A DNA stretch of 64,000 nucleotides from assembly GCA_030765045.1 (NCBI GenBank), contig CM060964.1:154096490-154160489 (forward strand), written 5' to 3'. This document shows positions 41,285 to 53,205 of this stretch, piece after piece. Under the pieces are notes generated by a model. It had not been told where the DNA came from and ran no database searches. It worked only from the letters and a program-made list of their open reading frames with translations. The first letter of the stretch is position 1. The number at the start of each line of letters is the position of its first letter. The position numbers were made by a program, and so were the translations under genes. Origin of the DNA: Tenodera sinensis. Lineage: Eukaryota; Arthropoda; Insecta; Mantodea; Mantidae.

Positions 41285-42025
41285 GTTAAGAGTTTATAGA
41301 GAAATTAGAGAAATGGAGAGGTTGGAAAAATAAAGACTCCCTAGCTCTCAGGAACATGAGTGCAAAAACATTTTTAAATAGTGTAAGAATTTGGACCTAG
41401 GTACTTCAGTTTTTGCAGGTGTTCATTCTTAAGTTTCTCTCTGTCATGAATATTCCATTTTAAACAGGATCTGTTGCCATTTAATTCCCCCTCCCCCTTC
41501 ACATGTGCCATCTGCGTGCACTTTAACTCTGTCAATGGACTATTTCCGACATTCATGTTATCATACTAACATGGTAAATCCTTCTGTGACCTTTATACAT
41601 GTATGTTGTATAGACAATCTTTATCACCCCTGTTCTTATTGGTGCTAATGTGGATTTAAAATGGTCTAAACAGTCTTCTGGAGCAATCTTCACAACCGCT
41701 GCATTTTCACATTCATTTTTGGAATATATACCATGCATAAAATGGAGGTGGGAGGATATTTCAAAAAGTCCATCCCCATTTTTCAGTATAGATTTGCTGC
41801 TGTAACTTTGCACATGATAGCTAGCAATTAAATTGTTACACTTGTAGAATAATATACTCAGGGGTCTCCGTCTAGGGTATATGTGAATGGCGACCACAAG
41901 GTACCCAAGCTAGCAGAGCATAACTTCCACTTATTGGTATTTTGCTCCTCACTGTAGCTTTTCTATCTGACCTTACCTTGGTCATCTCTTGTTCTCTTCC
42001 GACCCCGATGCTATTGGGGTTCCCG
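41285..42025. other. No recognisable feature
   Basis: Intronic DNA in Rpt1 intron 2, nothing coding or repetitive seen. Confidence 0.5.
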
Positions 42026-42289
42026 CCTTATTTATGTGTCAAGCTACCGTCGAAAGTCAGCTTTCCCGTTCCTCACAAAGTGACCTTATTTATGTGTCAA
42101 GCTACCGTCGAAAGTCAGCTTTCCCGTTCCTCACAAAGTGACCTCCTTATTTATGTGTCAGCTACCGTTGAAAGTCAGCTTTCCCGTTCCTCACAAAGTG
42201 ACCGCCTTATTTATGTGTCAAGCTACCGTCGAAAGTTGGCTTTCCAGTTCCTCACAAAGTGACCGCCTTATTTATGTGTCAAGCTATCG
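42026..42289. repeat. Minisatellite, ~60-bp unit, 4.4 copies
   Basis: Units start CCTTATTTATGTGTCAAGCT at 42026, 42084, 42145, 42205 and 42266 and contain CGAAAGTCAGCTTTCCCGTT CCTCACAAAGTGAC. Unit lengths 58-61 bp; few differences between units. Confidence 0.95.
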
Positions 42290-42452
42290 CAAAACTAGAA
42301 TCAAAGAAGTTGAACTGGAAATGCAAAGAGCTGCCCAACTATACATACTGGAGGTTGGTTATTATCATGCTTACATGGCAGCAACCAATGAGAGGTGACT
42401 AGTACACATGACAGACGCGGGGCTAGCATGTGATTGTGAAACACAACATATC

Positions 42453-43987
42453 ACACTTACAGTGAGCTATACTAACTTGCATTGTGAATGGCCCCAGACT
42501 CACCACAGTGTGCACTAAACATACCCAGCATAAGCTTCAGGTTTCGGCCCGAGTTTGAGACTTACAATGAGCTACACTAACTTGCATTGTGAATGGCCCC
42601 AGACTCACCACAGGGTATACTAAACATACCCAGCATAAGCTTCAGGTTTCAGCCTGAGTTTGAGACTTACAGTGAGCTACACTTACTTACATTGTGAATG
42701 GCCCCAGACTCACCACAGTGTGCATTAAACATACCCAGCATAAGCTTCAGGTGTCGGCCTGAGTTTGAGACTTACAGTGATCTATACTTACATTGTGAAT
42801 GGTCCCAGACTCACCACAGTGTGCACTAAACATACACAGCATAAGCTTCAGGTTTCAGCCTGAGTTTGAGACTTACAGTGAGCTACACTAACTTACATTG
42901 TGAATGGCCCCAGACTTACCACAGTGTGCACTAAACATACCCAGCATAAGCTTCAGGTTTCGGCCCGAGTTCGAGACTTACAGTGAGCTACACTAACTTA
43001 CATTGTGGATGGCCCCAGACTCACCATAGTGTGCGCTAAACATACCCAGCATAAGCTTCAGGTTTGGGCCTGAGTTCGAGACTTACAGTGAGCTACACTA
43101 ACTTACATTGTGAATGGCCCCAGACTCACCACAGTGTGCACTAAACATACCCAGCATAAGCTTCAGGTTTGGGCCTGAGTTCGAGACTTACAGTGAGCTA
43201 CACTAACTTACATTGTGAATGGCCCCAGACTCACCACAGTGTGCACTAAACATACCCAGCATAAGCTTCAGGTTTGGGCCTGAGTTTGAGACTTACAGTG
43301 AGCTACACTAACTTACATTGTGAATGGCCCCAGTCTTACCACAGTGTGCGCTAAACATACCCAGCATAAGCTTCAGGTTTGGGCCTGAGTTCGAGGCTTA
43401 CAATGAGCTACACAAACTTACATTGTGAATGGCCCCAGACTTGCCACAGTGTGCACTAAACATACCCAGCATAAGCTTCAGGTTTCGGCCTGAGTTCGAG
43501 ACTTACAGTGAGCTATACTAACTTACATTGTGAATGGCCCCAGACTCACCACAGTGTGCGCTAAACATACCCAGCATAAGCTTCAGGTTTGGGCCTGAGT
43601 TCGAGACTTACAGTGAGCTACACTAACTTACATTGTGAATGGCCCCAGACTCACCACAGTGTGCGCTAAACATACCCAGCATAAGCTTCAGGTTTGGGCC
43701 TGAGTTCGAGGCTTACAATGAGCTATACTAACTTACATTGTGAAAGGCCCCAGACTCACCACAGTGTGCACTAAACATACCCAGCATAAGCTTCAGGTTT
43801 GGGCCTGAGTTCGAGACTTACAGTGAGCTACACTAACTTACATTGTGAATGGCCCCAGACTCGCCACAGTGTGCGCTAAACATACCCAGCATAAGCTTCA
43901 GGTTTGGGCCTGAGTTCGAGGCTTACAATGAGCTATACTAACTTACATTGTGAATGGCCCCAGACTCACCAGCGTGCACTAAACATA
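42453..43987. repeat. Satellite array, 105-bp unit, about 14.6 copies
   Basis: Unit: ACTTACAGTGAGCTACACTA ACTTACATTGTGAATGGCC, then CCAGACTCACCACAGTGTGC, TAAACATACCCAGCATAAGC and TTCAGGTTTGGGCCTGAGTT CGAG. Spacing between successive AAGCTTCAGG sites is 105 bp, once 101. Units differ by a few bases; some pairs are nearly identical. Lies in Rpt1 intron 2, 160 bp from the 60-bp array. Reading frames through it are not genes. Confidence 0.96.
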
Positions 43988-46218
43988 GTACTTGTTTTAA
44001 AATGTGAGCATGCACTATCAGTGGAAAGCTTTACAGAGTCCAGGTACACCACAGAAAAGTTGGTCGAATCCCATTCTCGATCATAGCATACTGTATACCT
44101 TCTGTGTATATGTCTTCATTGTGAAAGATATTTGAAGTGAAAATCCATAACAGATGCTAAAGTTCTTTGTAGTCACAAGCTTGGAAAAGTAAAACCTGGT
44201 TAACACTTAGAACCTGCATAAGTTTCCATTCTCAATTTTGTTTATGCTGTTCATAATTTCATTTAGTTTAAGAATCACAAATGTAGCAATACTACCGTTC
44301 ATAAATGTTAACCCTCTTGAATTTCAGAGTTGGTTAACTTGCATTCATATGGGAGAAAAAATATCTTGCTGGTCAGTTCTAGAGAAATTACATCTGAATG
44401 TGCAAAATCACTTTTCCTTGTTAACAATATGTTCTTCAGTGTGGTTTCTTATTTTCAGTTTATGAATTAAATGCCTAGAATGCTCAAATTGATGCTTTTT
44501 CTGATTTCCAGTCAAGTGTTATTATGGAATAAGCTGAGAAATCTATTAATTTCTATTACAAAATTGAGATTAGGAATGCAGCTTCCCATTTTTGATTGAT
44601 TGTGCATGCTGTATTCCCCTGACTCTGCATGGTATATTCAGCATCTTATTCCATTCCTGTTACTTGTTTCTCGATAATTGTGCACAAGACTTCAGCGGTA
44701 GCATCTCCACGAATAGTAGGTGGGGAACATTACAAAGGCACACTAAAATGTAAAGAAATGTGTGGCTGCAAAAATAGCCATGTATGATTTATTACGAGTT
44801 ATTGTGAACTGTAGTATGTACTGCAAATTAATAGCTTAGAATTTTGAGTAAAATTTTGCAGCACAGCACTACTTACAGTTTGTGAAATATATGTTAGGAG
44901 CTAATTGCTTCCATCAGTTTCTGGTCACCTGCCAATGTTTCTCTGCCTTGGTGGTTGTAACCCTTGGTGAGAGGCAGGTGTCTTAGTTGTATTGTTTTTA
45001 CCAAGGATGACAGAGGAGAACAGCATATCTCTTTCTTGTTAGGCTCCACTGAAGTGCATGGAATCATACTATTTGATATTAGCCTGATGAGCTTGAAGAT
45101 ACTAAATGGCATCTTGACTCTTTTTGCAGTAGTGATACCTCTGTCTCAGCAGGTTCCACTAAACTGCACTGAGTCACCCTGTCAGGTACTAGCATAATGA
45201 GCTTGAAAATGCAGAATGGGATCAACTCTGGCTACCTATGCTTCTGGAAGGGTGATGCAGTACAAATAAAGAAGGTGAGTTTGCACTGCTATCTCTCACA
45301 GTGCATCATTTCCTCAAGACAGGAGAAGGTACCACTCCACGAGGTAGCTATGCAGTGGCTACCAGCTCTCTGTATACCTCTCTTATACCTGGAGGTGCGA
45401 GCCTTTATTCAGTTCACAGATTAATACCAGATCAACTCAATGGTGGGAGTAAGTGCCGCATAGGGCACCTTTTGCTGATGTTTCAGTTATAGGGTATTTG
45501 CTTTATTTGGTCTCGTGCCTAAAGAAAGAGAAAGAGGAATGTTTGAAAAGAGATCCAGATACTCACCCCCTCTGTCTGTTGTGGGAGAAGGCTCTACTCC
45601 TTCTATCGAATCAGTGCTGGACTAGGTGGCAAGTATGAATAGGCTTTCAATGTTTCTGCCTATAAAACATATTTTCTACCCCCTGCCCGTAATTTGGGTG
45701 ATGGGAATAACCTTCCACTTTTATGGTCCTAGAGATAAGTTAAGCCACCGCCACTATAGGGGACCAACTGCTGCACTTGATAATGCAGCTAACTGCAATA
45801 CCAATAGATCATGCCTGCTGTATGCACTGCTGTTGGCCCTGCCCACTGCTTTTAACTGTGTGGAAGCAAACTGAAAGGAGCGCTAAAACTTGTATCCATA
45901 TTGACACATAGAATGGAAAAATAAAGTAAAAAATTGTTTCTCATTTTGACTTTGGAATTGTAGTACTTGACAATATTGAGCTTAAAATAGATTCAAACTA
46001 AATAACAATTTTTAGTGGTTGTGAACACAAAGACAATCTTTTCTGAGCTATTGTGCTCAGACATGGCTTGTTCTGCTTTCTTTGCACTGTTAAATTCTTA
46101 ATGCTTAAAATACATAACTGCTCTTGCCTTCAACAGCAGCAGGTTAAAATATTTTATTAACATGCAGCAAACAGATACTAAACCATGAAATAATTTGTAA
46201 ACTGCAAACATCATAACT
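43988..46218. other. No gene; one diverged direct repeat
   Basis: Two ~75-bp blocks at about 45040-45114 and 45149-45223 (GTTCCACTAAACTGCA / GCTCCACTGAAGTGCA, then GATGAGCTTGAAGAT / AATGAGCTTGAAAAT) are related. Short open stretches elsewhere match nothing I know. Confidence 0.45.
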
Positions 46219-46670
46219 AGACCTCAGATTTTTAGGCTGTTAAAAATTATCATTTCGGCACCTAAAAAAGGTTTTAAAAGCTTTAAAATAGATCCTAAAA
46301 TGCAGTTTTAGGTTCTGTAAATTTTGTAGAGCTTGAAAAGATAATTGTGTCAGATTAATAGCTAACAAATAACACCAGAATTTGCATATATGTTAAATCA
46401 GGTAGCAAAAATTAACAATGGGGATAGAAAAAGTTTTAATTACTACAACTAGTAAGCGTTTATTGTCCTTAAAAGAACATACAAAATATGCATAATACTT
46501 TTTTTTCTCCATAAGAGAAATCCCAAATAAAATGACAGTCCAATGAGGTTATAAATTTATAACGGAACAATACAATGGAAAAAAAAGATGTTTACTATAC
46601 CAATTGTTTTTAATTTCAGCTTTTGATTCTTTTTAAATCTCAATTATTAATGGTTACAGCATTTTGTGCC

Positions 46671-47095
46671 CTACTTATAATTGGCATTACAATATATCAC
46701 TGTTAATTTTTCCAAATTATCTGGTGTTAAACTGCACCTTTTATCTGATAGAACCATTTTATAAGCTGAAAAGGACCGTTCCACAGAAACTGAAGTAATT
46801 GGGGAATATTTAAATTTTGCTAAATTTGACATGTTAATTTGTGTTGGCAGACTTACATCCTCGCCATTCAGCACATTGCACACATTTTTCAAAACAGAAA
46901 ACCCAGCATTCTTTTTCATCAATGTACTCCACTTATCTCTAATTTTATCACCAACTCTCCCCACTACAGTATTTACTTTGGTTTTTACTTCTTTAATGAT
47001 GCCAATTTGCTCAGGAAGGGACTTTACCGCTGCTTCAAGATTTGTAATGCAAGGAGGCAAGAAAGAAAAATTAGACTGATCTAAACAATGTATTT
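46671..47095 (-). pseudogene. hAT transposase C-terminal domain
   Basis: Minus strand: LDQSNFSFLPPCITNLEAAV, IIKEVKTKVNTVVGRVGDKI, KNAGFSVLKNVCNVLNGED, then FKYSPITSVSVERSFSAYKM, VLSDKRCSLTPDNLEKLTVI YCN. The last part is the hAT dimerisation motif, well preserved over 129 residues. The catalytic core is absent. Confidence 0.88.
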
Positions 47096-47109
47096 CTTTA
47101 GCGTACTAT

Positions 47110-48265
47110 CCTGCAATAGTTCTTTTACAACTTGCACACATGCCAAGAACAATCAAGAACATCAGGTCTATTTCCTGTATCTGGAAAGTGCGTAGGTTCT
47201 AATGGATGTGCTATTTGAAGTCTAAATTTATGTATTCATACAGCATTCTTCCTCGTGGATTAATTACATTAGATCCCCACCTTGGATGCTTACTGTTGTA
47301 ATCTCCTCCTAATATGAATTTATCCCCCATTTCATGCATTATTCCCCATATTATGCTAGGAGTTACATGTTGATCAGGAGCTGAATAGGAAGCTCCTGGT
47401 TGGTAGTTTACATTATCGATCTGTGCTTCTACTCTTGCAACTTGCTCTTCATTCTCTGAGATAGGGGGACCCAGCGCCTGTCTGCCCTACGTGTAATATC
47501 CAACTTTCTGTGGCCCATATCCTTATAGACTGTCCGCAATACGCTCGTGAGTGCCAGTCCGTTGGACTGGGGTGTACACTTGCCTCAATTTTGGGTGACG
47601 ACCCGGTGTCTGCCTGTAAGGCCTTGCGGTTCATTGCACAAATTGGGTTCGCAAAGCAAGTGTAACATGTTTTTAGTGTGTGAAATTTTTTTAGCTTTTT
47701 AGCATTCGTTTTTGGGTTTTAGCTTTTGTGTTTAACGTTTTACTGTTTTAAGTGCTTAGTTTTAATGTCTGTTTTAGCTTTGACCTTTTACACATTTTAA
47801 TGAATGGTTTTACAAAGTTTTAACTTAGCTCACTCACGTGCCGTTTGTTGTTTTTATCTGTTTGCGTTTTTAGTTGCTCTTTTAAACCTCACATTTTAGG
47901 CAGTTTTTAGGCGAGTTTTAGATTTTTTATATTCTGACCTAGGGCCCAAATGACCTAGTTGTTGACGGGCCCCTAAACTTCATCAATCCAATCCAATCTG
48001 AAATAGGAGGGAGCTGATTGTGGTTAATATTAGCTCTAATGATTATTGCAGCCCCACCTTTCCTGCTGTGAGGAGGATGATCTGCCCTATGTATTTTATA
48101 ATCAGGCATGAAAAAATTTAAAGATGGAGTGAGTTTTCTTTCTGTCGCCATCAATAAGTCTATATTGTAATTTTTTAGAAAAAAGTTCAACCCGTGGTAT
48201 TTATTATTTAGACTTTGACAATTCCATGTGCTAATTTTGAATACTCTGTATGCTGTATTATTCAC
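47110..48265 (-). pseudogene. Jockey-type ORF2 endonuclease, split
   Basis: MNNTAYRVFKISTWNCQSLN, IDLLMATERKLTP (catalytic Glu; MATE where ETWL-like is usual), HSRKGGAAIIIRANINHNQL up to the inserted LINE fragment at 47997. Beyond it the frame resumes as ENEEQVARVEAQID, then TPSIIWGIMHEMGDKFILGG DYNSKHPRWGS (Asp/Asn) and RPDVLD. The two halves fit at the target duplication. Confidence 0.83.
47469..47996 (+). mobile_element. LINE family A, 5'-truncated copy
   Basis: 528 bp: the last codons of ORF2 (relative of 60640-60825: CRNTL-type cysteine end, DPVSA…CALRFIAQIGFAKQV-like), a T-rich 3' UTR with many TTTTAG motifs, GGGCCCAAATGACCTAGTTG and a tail CATCAATCCAATCCAAT. Flanks TCTGAGATAGGGGG (47455-47468) and TCTGAAATAGGAGGG (47997-48011) are the target duplication. 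The tail here is (ATCC)-like rather than (TCAC). Confidence 0.87.
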
Positions 48266-49302
48266 TGTGCAGTATTTTTGGAATCAGGATATTTAATGTG
48301 TTAATGGTAGTTTGAAGTAGTGATAAAAGCATGTCAATCTTTTTGATTATATCAGTCATTACTGTGCTATTTGTTGTGTTACCAGTGTTATCTTGTTTGT
48401 TTCTGGAGTTACCTGCAACATAAGCATAAGTAGGTCGATTGGTAGTGTCAGTGTAGTTGGGTAGAGCTGATCCTCCTTGGTTTGTAGTTGCAGTTTGTGC
48501 TGTTACTGTTGTTGCGTTCTGAGATGTGGTAATGATTAATGGATACTTTCTGTTTGTGGTTTGCTGGAATTTAGGAGATCTTCTTTGGATCCTTTGGTAT
48601 TCGGGACAACCCCTGTAGTTGGCTGGATGACACCCTTTGCAGCTTGTGCATATCAGCAGGGTGTGCTTGGGTTTGTTACAATTTTCCGTGAGATGAAGTC
48701 CTTCACATTTTATGCATCTTGCTGTTTGATTACAAAAGTTTTTGTATGCCCATATTGTTGACATCTATGGCATTGTATAATTTCTCTCTTTGGTTTGGGT
48801 GGCTCTACTTTAATAACAGCATTGTAAAGCCGTGTTAGGTTATAGATTTCTGGATTTTTTGAATTTGGTTTTAGGTCCAGAAAAAACAGTGGTATGGGTA
48901 ATTTTGTGACTGCGTGTCTGACTGGTAACATTTGTAATGGTTCATATCCCAGCTCTTTTAATTCAGCTATCATTAATTCTGTGCTGCAGGCTTAACTACA
49001 TTATTTAGCTTAACTACATTATTCTCCACTGTCTTGTATCTAAATTCTCCACAATTAAGGGAATTTAGCTCTTTAATCATAGCATTCATGTCGTGTATAT
49101 TGTGAATATAAATTGGTGGAGGTTTACTTATCTGTGAATTTTCCATCACTGGCTGTACCGCTGATTCTTGTACATGTTGTTCATCAAGGCTGGCTAGAGT
49201 TGCAAAAGCATTTGATGGTATGGTGATTCCATCATCCATTCTTATTCTCTTTAAACAGCTTTCATTACTATTAGAGAAGCTGGATGAGCTTTGTTGTGCC
49301 AT
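48258..49302 (-). pseudogene. Jockey-type ORF1 (nucleic-acid-binding gag)
   Basis: Begins MAQQSSSSFSNSNESCLKRI. Middle PPIYIHNIHDMNAMIKELNS, MIAELKELGYEPLQMLPVRH and LFFLDLKPNSKNPEIYNLTR form the PRE-type segment of Jockey gag proteins. Knuckles CHRCQQYGHTKTFC, CIKCEGLHLTENC and CTSCKGCHPANYRGC follow, then LIPKILHSE. Frameshifts at about 48975 and in the first knuckle (about 48725). The protein would bind element RNA. ORF2 overlaps its end by a few bases. Confidence 0.9.
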
Positions 49303-49651
49303 ATTTAATGCTGATTTTGTTGAACGGAAAGAAAAAGGAACAGAAAAGGTAACCTATATAGGTTAGGGAAAGTTCCCTGACAGTGGCTTAATTATGTCAC
49401 TGAATGTTATGTTTACACAGATTTTATTATCACAAAACACGCACAAATGTATCACTGTACTGTATATTCAGAAAGATTGTTTACTTAACTCAAATTAACT
49501 TAAAAACTGCAAATGAAATGCACAATTCTCGTGCCACATTTCTCAATTCCATGACCCACTTGAATCCGGAGGAAGCTTGGTCAACAAAGTTTGTTTCTTT
49601 AGTGCAGTCTGGGAAGCTCTAGCTTTATAGCCACTATCATTAATATGTTGG

Positions 49652-49903
49652 TCAATATAAGATTTCTTTCCATGCAAAACCTGCACAAAAGAAATGGAGG
49701 ATAGTCTTAGAGTTACAGTAAACAAGAATGTTGCACCAAATGCTGAAACACAATTTTGTTAGGTGTTTAGATTGGTTAAGTATGAAAATTGCAGAATTAT
49801 TGCAGAAGTCACAGAAAATGATTTTCTCATCGCTGGTGAGTCCCAAGATGTTCTGGATCCATTGCTGTATCAGAGCACTTTTGAAAGATTTCACTTTAGG
49901 CAT
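49652..49903 (-). pseudogene. hAT transposase N-terminus (BED-like finger)
   Basis: Minus strand MPKVKSFKSALIQQWIQNIL, GLTSDEKIIFCDFCNNSAIF with C-x2-C, then a damaged H-x-x-H part (SKHLTK). Position at the opposite end from the C-terminal domain supports one original transposase gene of the element at 46219-50797. Confidence 0.6.
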
Positions 49904-50920
49904 TTTAACACTTTATATTTTAGTTTTTACTCACGCTCATTCATACACACATAGATGGCTAACACTGTACCTTGGCACTGTAGAAGATCCACAGCAAGGA
50001 AAACTTCTTAAGAGGGTTGTTACAAACTCCTTTCATATTACAAAGTGCTACTTTTATTATGATTTTCCTTTTAAGTTGAAACATAGAAAGTAGAAAGAGA
50101 TGGCGCTATATTCCAGAGAAAATTGGTAATTTACTTAATCTCTTCCGTATTTCACAGTAAAAGGTGCAGCGAAGGCTGACCGTGACAGTGTTTTTAAAGA
50201 CTTGGACGGGCATTAGCACAACCCCCTTCTAGAGCGGTTAGGTACTAGAAAAATGATCATTTTCAAGCTAAAGCTCATTATGAATACCTTATTGTATGGT
50301 TTATACAAATTCATAAGCGGTTGACCCAGATATTTCATTCATGCTTGATGCTCAAGGTCAGCCAATTATCACATTTTAAACCCTGTTTTGAATTCACCCA
50401 TTGTGTGCAAGAATGCTGCACTTCCTTGTAGTCAGAAACTTGTTGGCCCAACTCTCAGCTTTTAGAAAGGAAATTTTAAAATACCCTTACTATGCCAAAA
50501 TTACTGGCTCATTCTCAAAATGTGTCCAGGTATTTATTCAAGGATGTACAATGCTTCAAACTCTGGCTCAAATCTAAATTGACAATATATCGCAATTTTA
50601 TAACTTCTATTTATTATAATTAGGTAGTTTTAGGCTTAAAAACCGTGAAATAGGCACATTGGGGTAAAATAGGCACTTTTAGGTACAATAAAACTTCCAC
50701 AGAAGGTGTAATTTTGCATGAAATGTGAACATACATGATTGGGTTTTGATTATTTCTTCAGGAAAAAATAGGCATAAAACCTAAAATCCGAGTTCTAATC
50801 ATGACTTTTATTTCAGCAGCAAACTGTTTTGTTACACTAATGTATGTCTCTTCCATCCCACTCATGAAGTCTCACTAATCACTTTTTTAAAACATTGTAT
50901 ACACTTAAATTATTATTTCC

Positions 50921-50929
50921 AAATAAATA

Positions 50930-51020
<91 letters not shown>

Positions 51021-51180
51021 GCAGTAATAGTAATAGTCAGTCATAATAATAATAGTAATAGTAGTAGTAATAATAATAGTAATAATAATGTAATAATAAT
51101 TATAACAATAATTATAATAACAATAACAACCACAACTACCGCCACCACCACCACCGCCGCCACCATGACGACGATCATTG
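50921..51180. repeat. (TAA)n microsatellite and degenerate extension
   Basis: Pure TAA repeat to about 51019, then interrupted TAA/TAG/ACC/GCC triplets to about 51175. Confidence 0.95.
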
Positions 51181-51570
51181 TAATAATAAATACAGATTTT
51201 CCCCAGCATTATTCATAACTCACAATTTTTTTTTTTTTACAACCACTTGATGTGTATCATCTCATATACTTTCTGTGTGTGGCAGTTAAAAGGACTATTT
51301 GCACAACTTTGCAGCTAAGAAGTTTCTACCCCCAAACTATTAGCCTGTTGGAATATCCATATTGTGGACTGTCGTGCCGGGGTTTAGGTTAATCCATGTA
51401 AATCCATCAAATCTTAATGAGGCTGCTTAGTTGGAATTTGCTAGTAATGATATATTAGGAAAACCTGGCAGACATTTTTTGTTTTATTTTACTTTGATAT
51501 CATTGTATATGAAGATGACAATTGCAGAACAGCTGTAATGTAGAAAAGGTATTGTTGCAGAGATTTAAAC
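51181..51570. other. No recognisable feature
   Basis: Intronic DNA; only a short T-run near 51229. Confidence 0.5.
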
Positions 51571-51578
51571 TGAAAACT

Positions 51579-51812
51579 GTTGTTTTGAGTGGCTCAGTTG
51601 GTTAGATGCTGGCTTACTGTCCCAAGGTCGTGGGTTCAAATCCGGCCCAGACTGCTGGTTTTTAAGTGTGCTTAAAAATGACAGCTCTATGTCAGTAGAT
51701 TTACTGGCATGTAAAAGAACTCCTGCGGGACGAAATTCCGGCACACTGGCGATGGTGATGTGACCCTGGCAATTGACAGCATCGTTAAACAGCAAAATAA
51801 TTTAATTTTAAT
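51579..51812 (+). mobile_element. SINE family A, copy 5 (head truncated)
   Basis: A box TGGCTCAGTTGG, B box GGTTCAAATCC, normal body and end CATCGTTAAACAGCAAAATA. The first ~10 bases of the head are replaced. Flanks share TGAAAACT (51571-51578, 51813-51820). Confidence 0.88.
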
Positions 51813-51984
51813 TGAAAACTACTTTCATATATAGACTTCGTGGTGAAATTATACATTCACTAAAGCATGAGGTATGCTATTTCTTAGTGTTAAAATGTAA
51901 ATATAACAAAGTTAATTGAAATCATTATTACTTTAGTGTATTACAAACAATTTCTGAAAAAGCATGTCTCTAGTAAGATTTTGA

Positions 51985-52860
51985 ATGGATTTTGAATAGG
52001 GTGCATGAAGATGAAGTTGACCCTAATCTTATTTTCTTTCTGGATGAACCAGGCTTCCATGAAAGTGGGTATGTTAATTCAGAAAATAACCATTATTGGA
52101 ATGCTGAAAAGCATAACATAATACTCGATGAACCCCTGCATGATCAAAAATCAGGAAGTGGTGCATTATTAGTGGTGAGAAAATAATAGGCCTAATTTTT
52201 TTCAGGAAACCGTTAACAGTGAAAGGTATGTGCAAAACATCTTGAGGCTTTTTTATGACCAGTAAACAGAGAAAATGTGCTTTTGCAACTTTTCGGTTGG
52301 ACTCTGCAATAGCACACACAGGCAACTTCTCATTACAGGAAATTTGTCATGTTTCAAGAAAGTTATCACTACAGATGAAACAATCCCTTCAGTGGACGTG
52401 AGGTTGGCTACGCATAAACCATACACTGTATCTGACTGAATTTTGCACCCAGTGAGAGATCAACAAGAGCGGGTTCCTGGTGCACAAGAAAATACAGAGA
52501 ACCTCCTCCCAATGATGTAATATTTATATAGTGTATGTTGGCATTATGCTGATATATTGGTTACCAAGGAATTATTTCATCTTTAGTTGTCACTAACAAC
52601 ATATGGCACCCTCATTCCCCAATTTAACCCTCTGAAATTTTTATCGCTGGTGTGCATTAAAAGAGAAATTGAACAATACCAATCCACACACTTTGGATGA
52701 ACTTAATCACATTCATCAAGAAATTGCTGCCATTCCTCTGGGAATTGCAGAATGTAATGAGCAATTTATTAAGCAGGTGTCAGAAATAATTGAACAATGG
52801 GAGACAGTCCCAAGATCACCTTGCTTAATATACTTCTTTTTTACGGTTTGTTATGCATGT
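51985..52860 (+). pseudogene. mariner-type transposase relic
   Basis: Order: DPNLIFFLDEPGFHESGYVN, SENNHYWNAEKHNIILDEPL HDQKSG, GLIFFQETVNSERYVQNIL (frameshifted), then far downstream NPHTLDELNHIHQEIAAIPL and QFIKQVSEIIEQWETV. This is the same domain order as the relic at 28595-29852. The Asp/Gly/Ala motif region is unreadable. Dead. Confidence 0.75.
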
Positions 52861-52864
52861 TAGA

Positions 52865-53205
52865 AATAACTATATGACAAACTATACTATATTTACTGCA
52901 GACTCCTGTAACCTGCACTGCCAATACAGCAGCCAGCTTTGCTGGCTGGTTGGCCGCTGACACGCCACAAAACCGGTTGCATAAGTATCATTCACTTTGT
53001 AGTTTCAACCATTCTGTGAACAGAGAGCCAATATGCAAGTATAAATTTGTCTAAAATAGATAATGGACTGATTTCTCTATACTTCCCTGGATTATTCATC
53101 CCATTTTACCTTAAATGTTAAAACCAACTCTCTGATTTTCAGGGATTGCCTTGCTCATTTTGAGTGTAAGTAAATTTGTCAGTATTCTCCACCTATTGCC
53201 CGGGC
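52865..53205. other. No recognisable feature
   Basis: Possibly the 3' end of the mariner relic; no terminal repeat found. Confidence 0.4.

Larger units (their letters stand above)
47100..49375 (-). mobile_element. LINE family D (Jockey-type), 5' half only
   Basis: Minus strand: 5' UTR to about 49375, ORF1 49302-48258, start of ORF2 at 48265 and endonuclease to about 47110. RT and 3' end are missing, the reverse of the usual 5' truncation, so a deletion followed insertion. It replaces the core of the surrounding hAT transposase and is itself split by a LINE family A fragment at 47469-47996. Confidence 0.82.
46219..50797 (-). mobile_element. hAT element with BED-type transposase, holding nested LINEs
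   Basis: Ends TAGACCTCAGATTTTTAGG (left) and CCTAAAATCCGAGTTCTA (right, inverted) with flanks ATCATAAC and ATCATGAC, an 8-bp duplication with one mismatch. Transposase pieces lie on the minus strand: BED-finger start at 49903-49652 and the C-terminus at 47060-46671. The middle is replaced by a Jockey LINE (about 47100-49375). Subterminal A/T-rich parts repeat TTTTAGG/CCTAAAA motifs. Located in Rpt1 intron 2. Confidence 0.75.

Noticed and set aside
41942..42398. Repetitive protein with LFMCQATVESQLSRSSQS-like units
   Set aside because: It is the 60-bp minisatellite read through; unit lengths vary between 58 and 61 so no frame is kept.
42453..43987. Regular 105-bp spacing considered as a CRISPR array
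   Set aside because: The units are contiguous tandem repeats without unique spacers, and the genome is animal.
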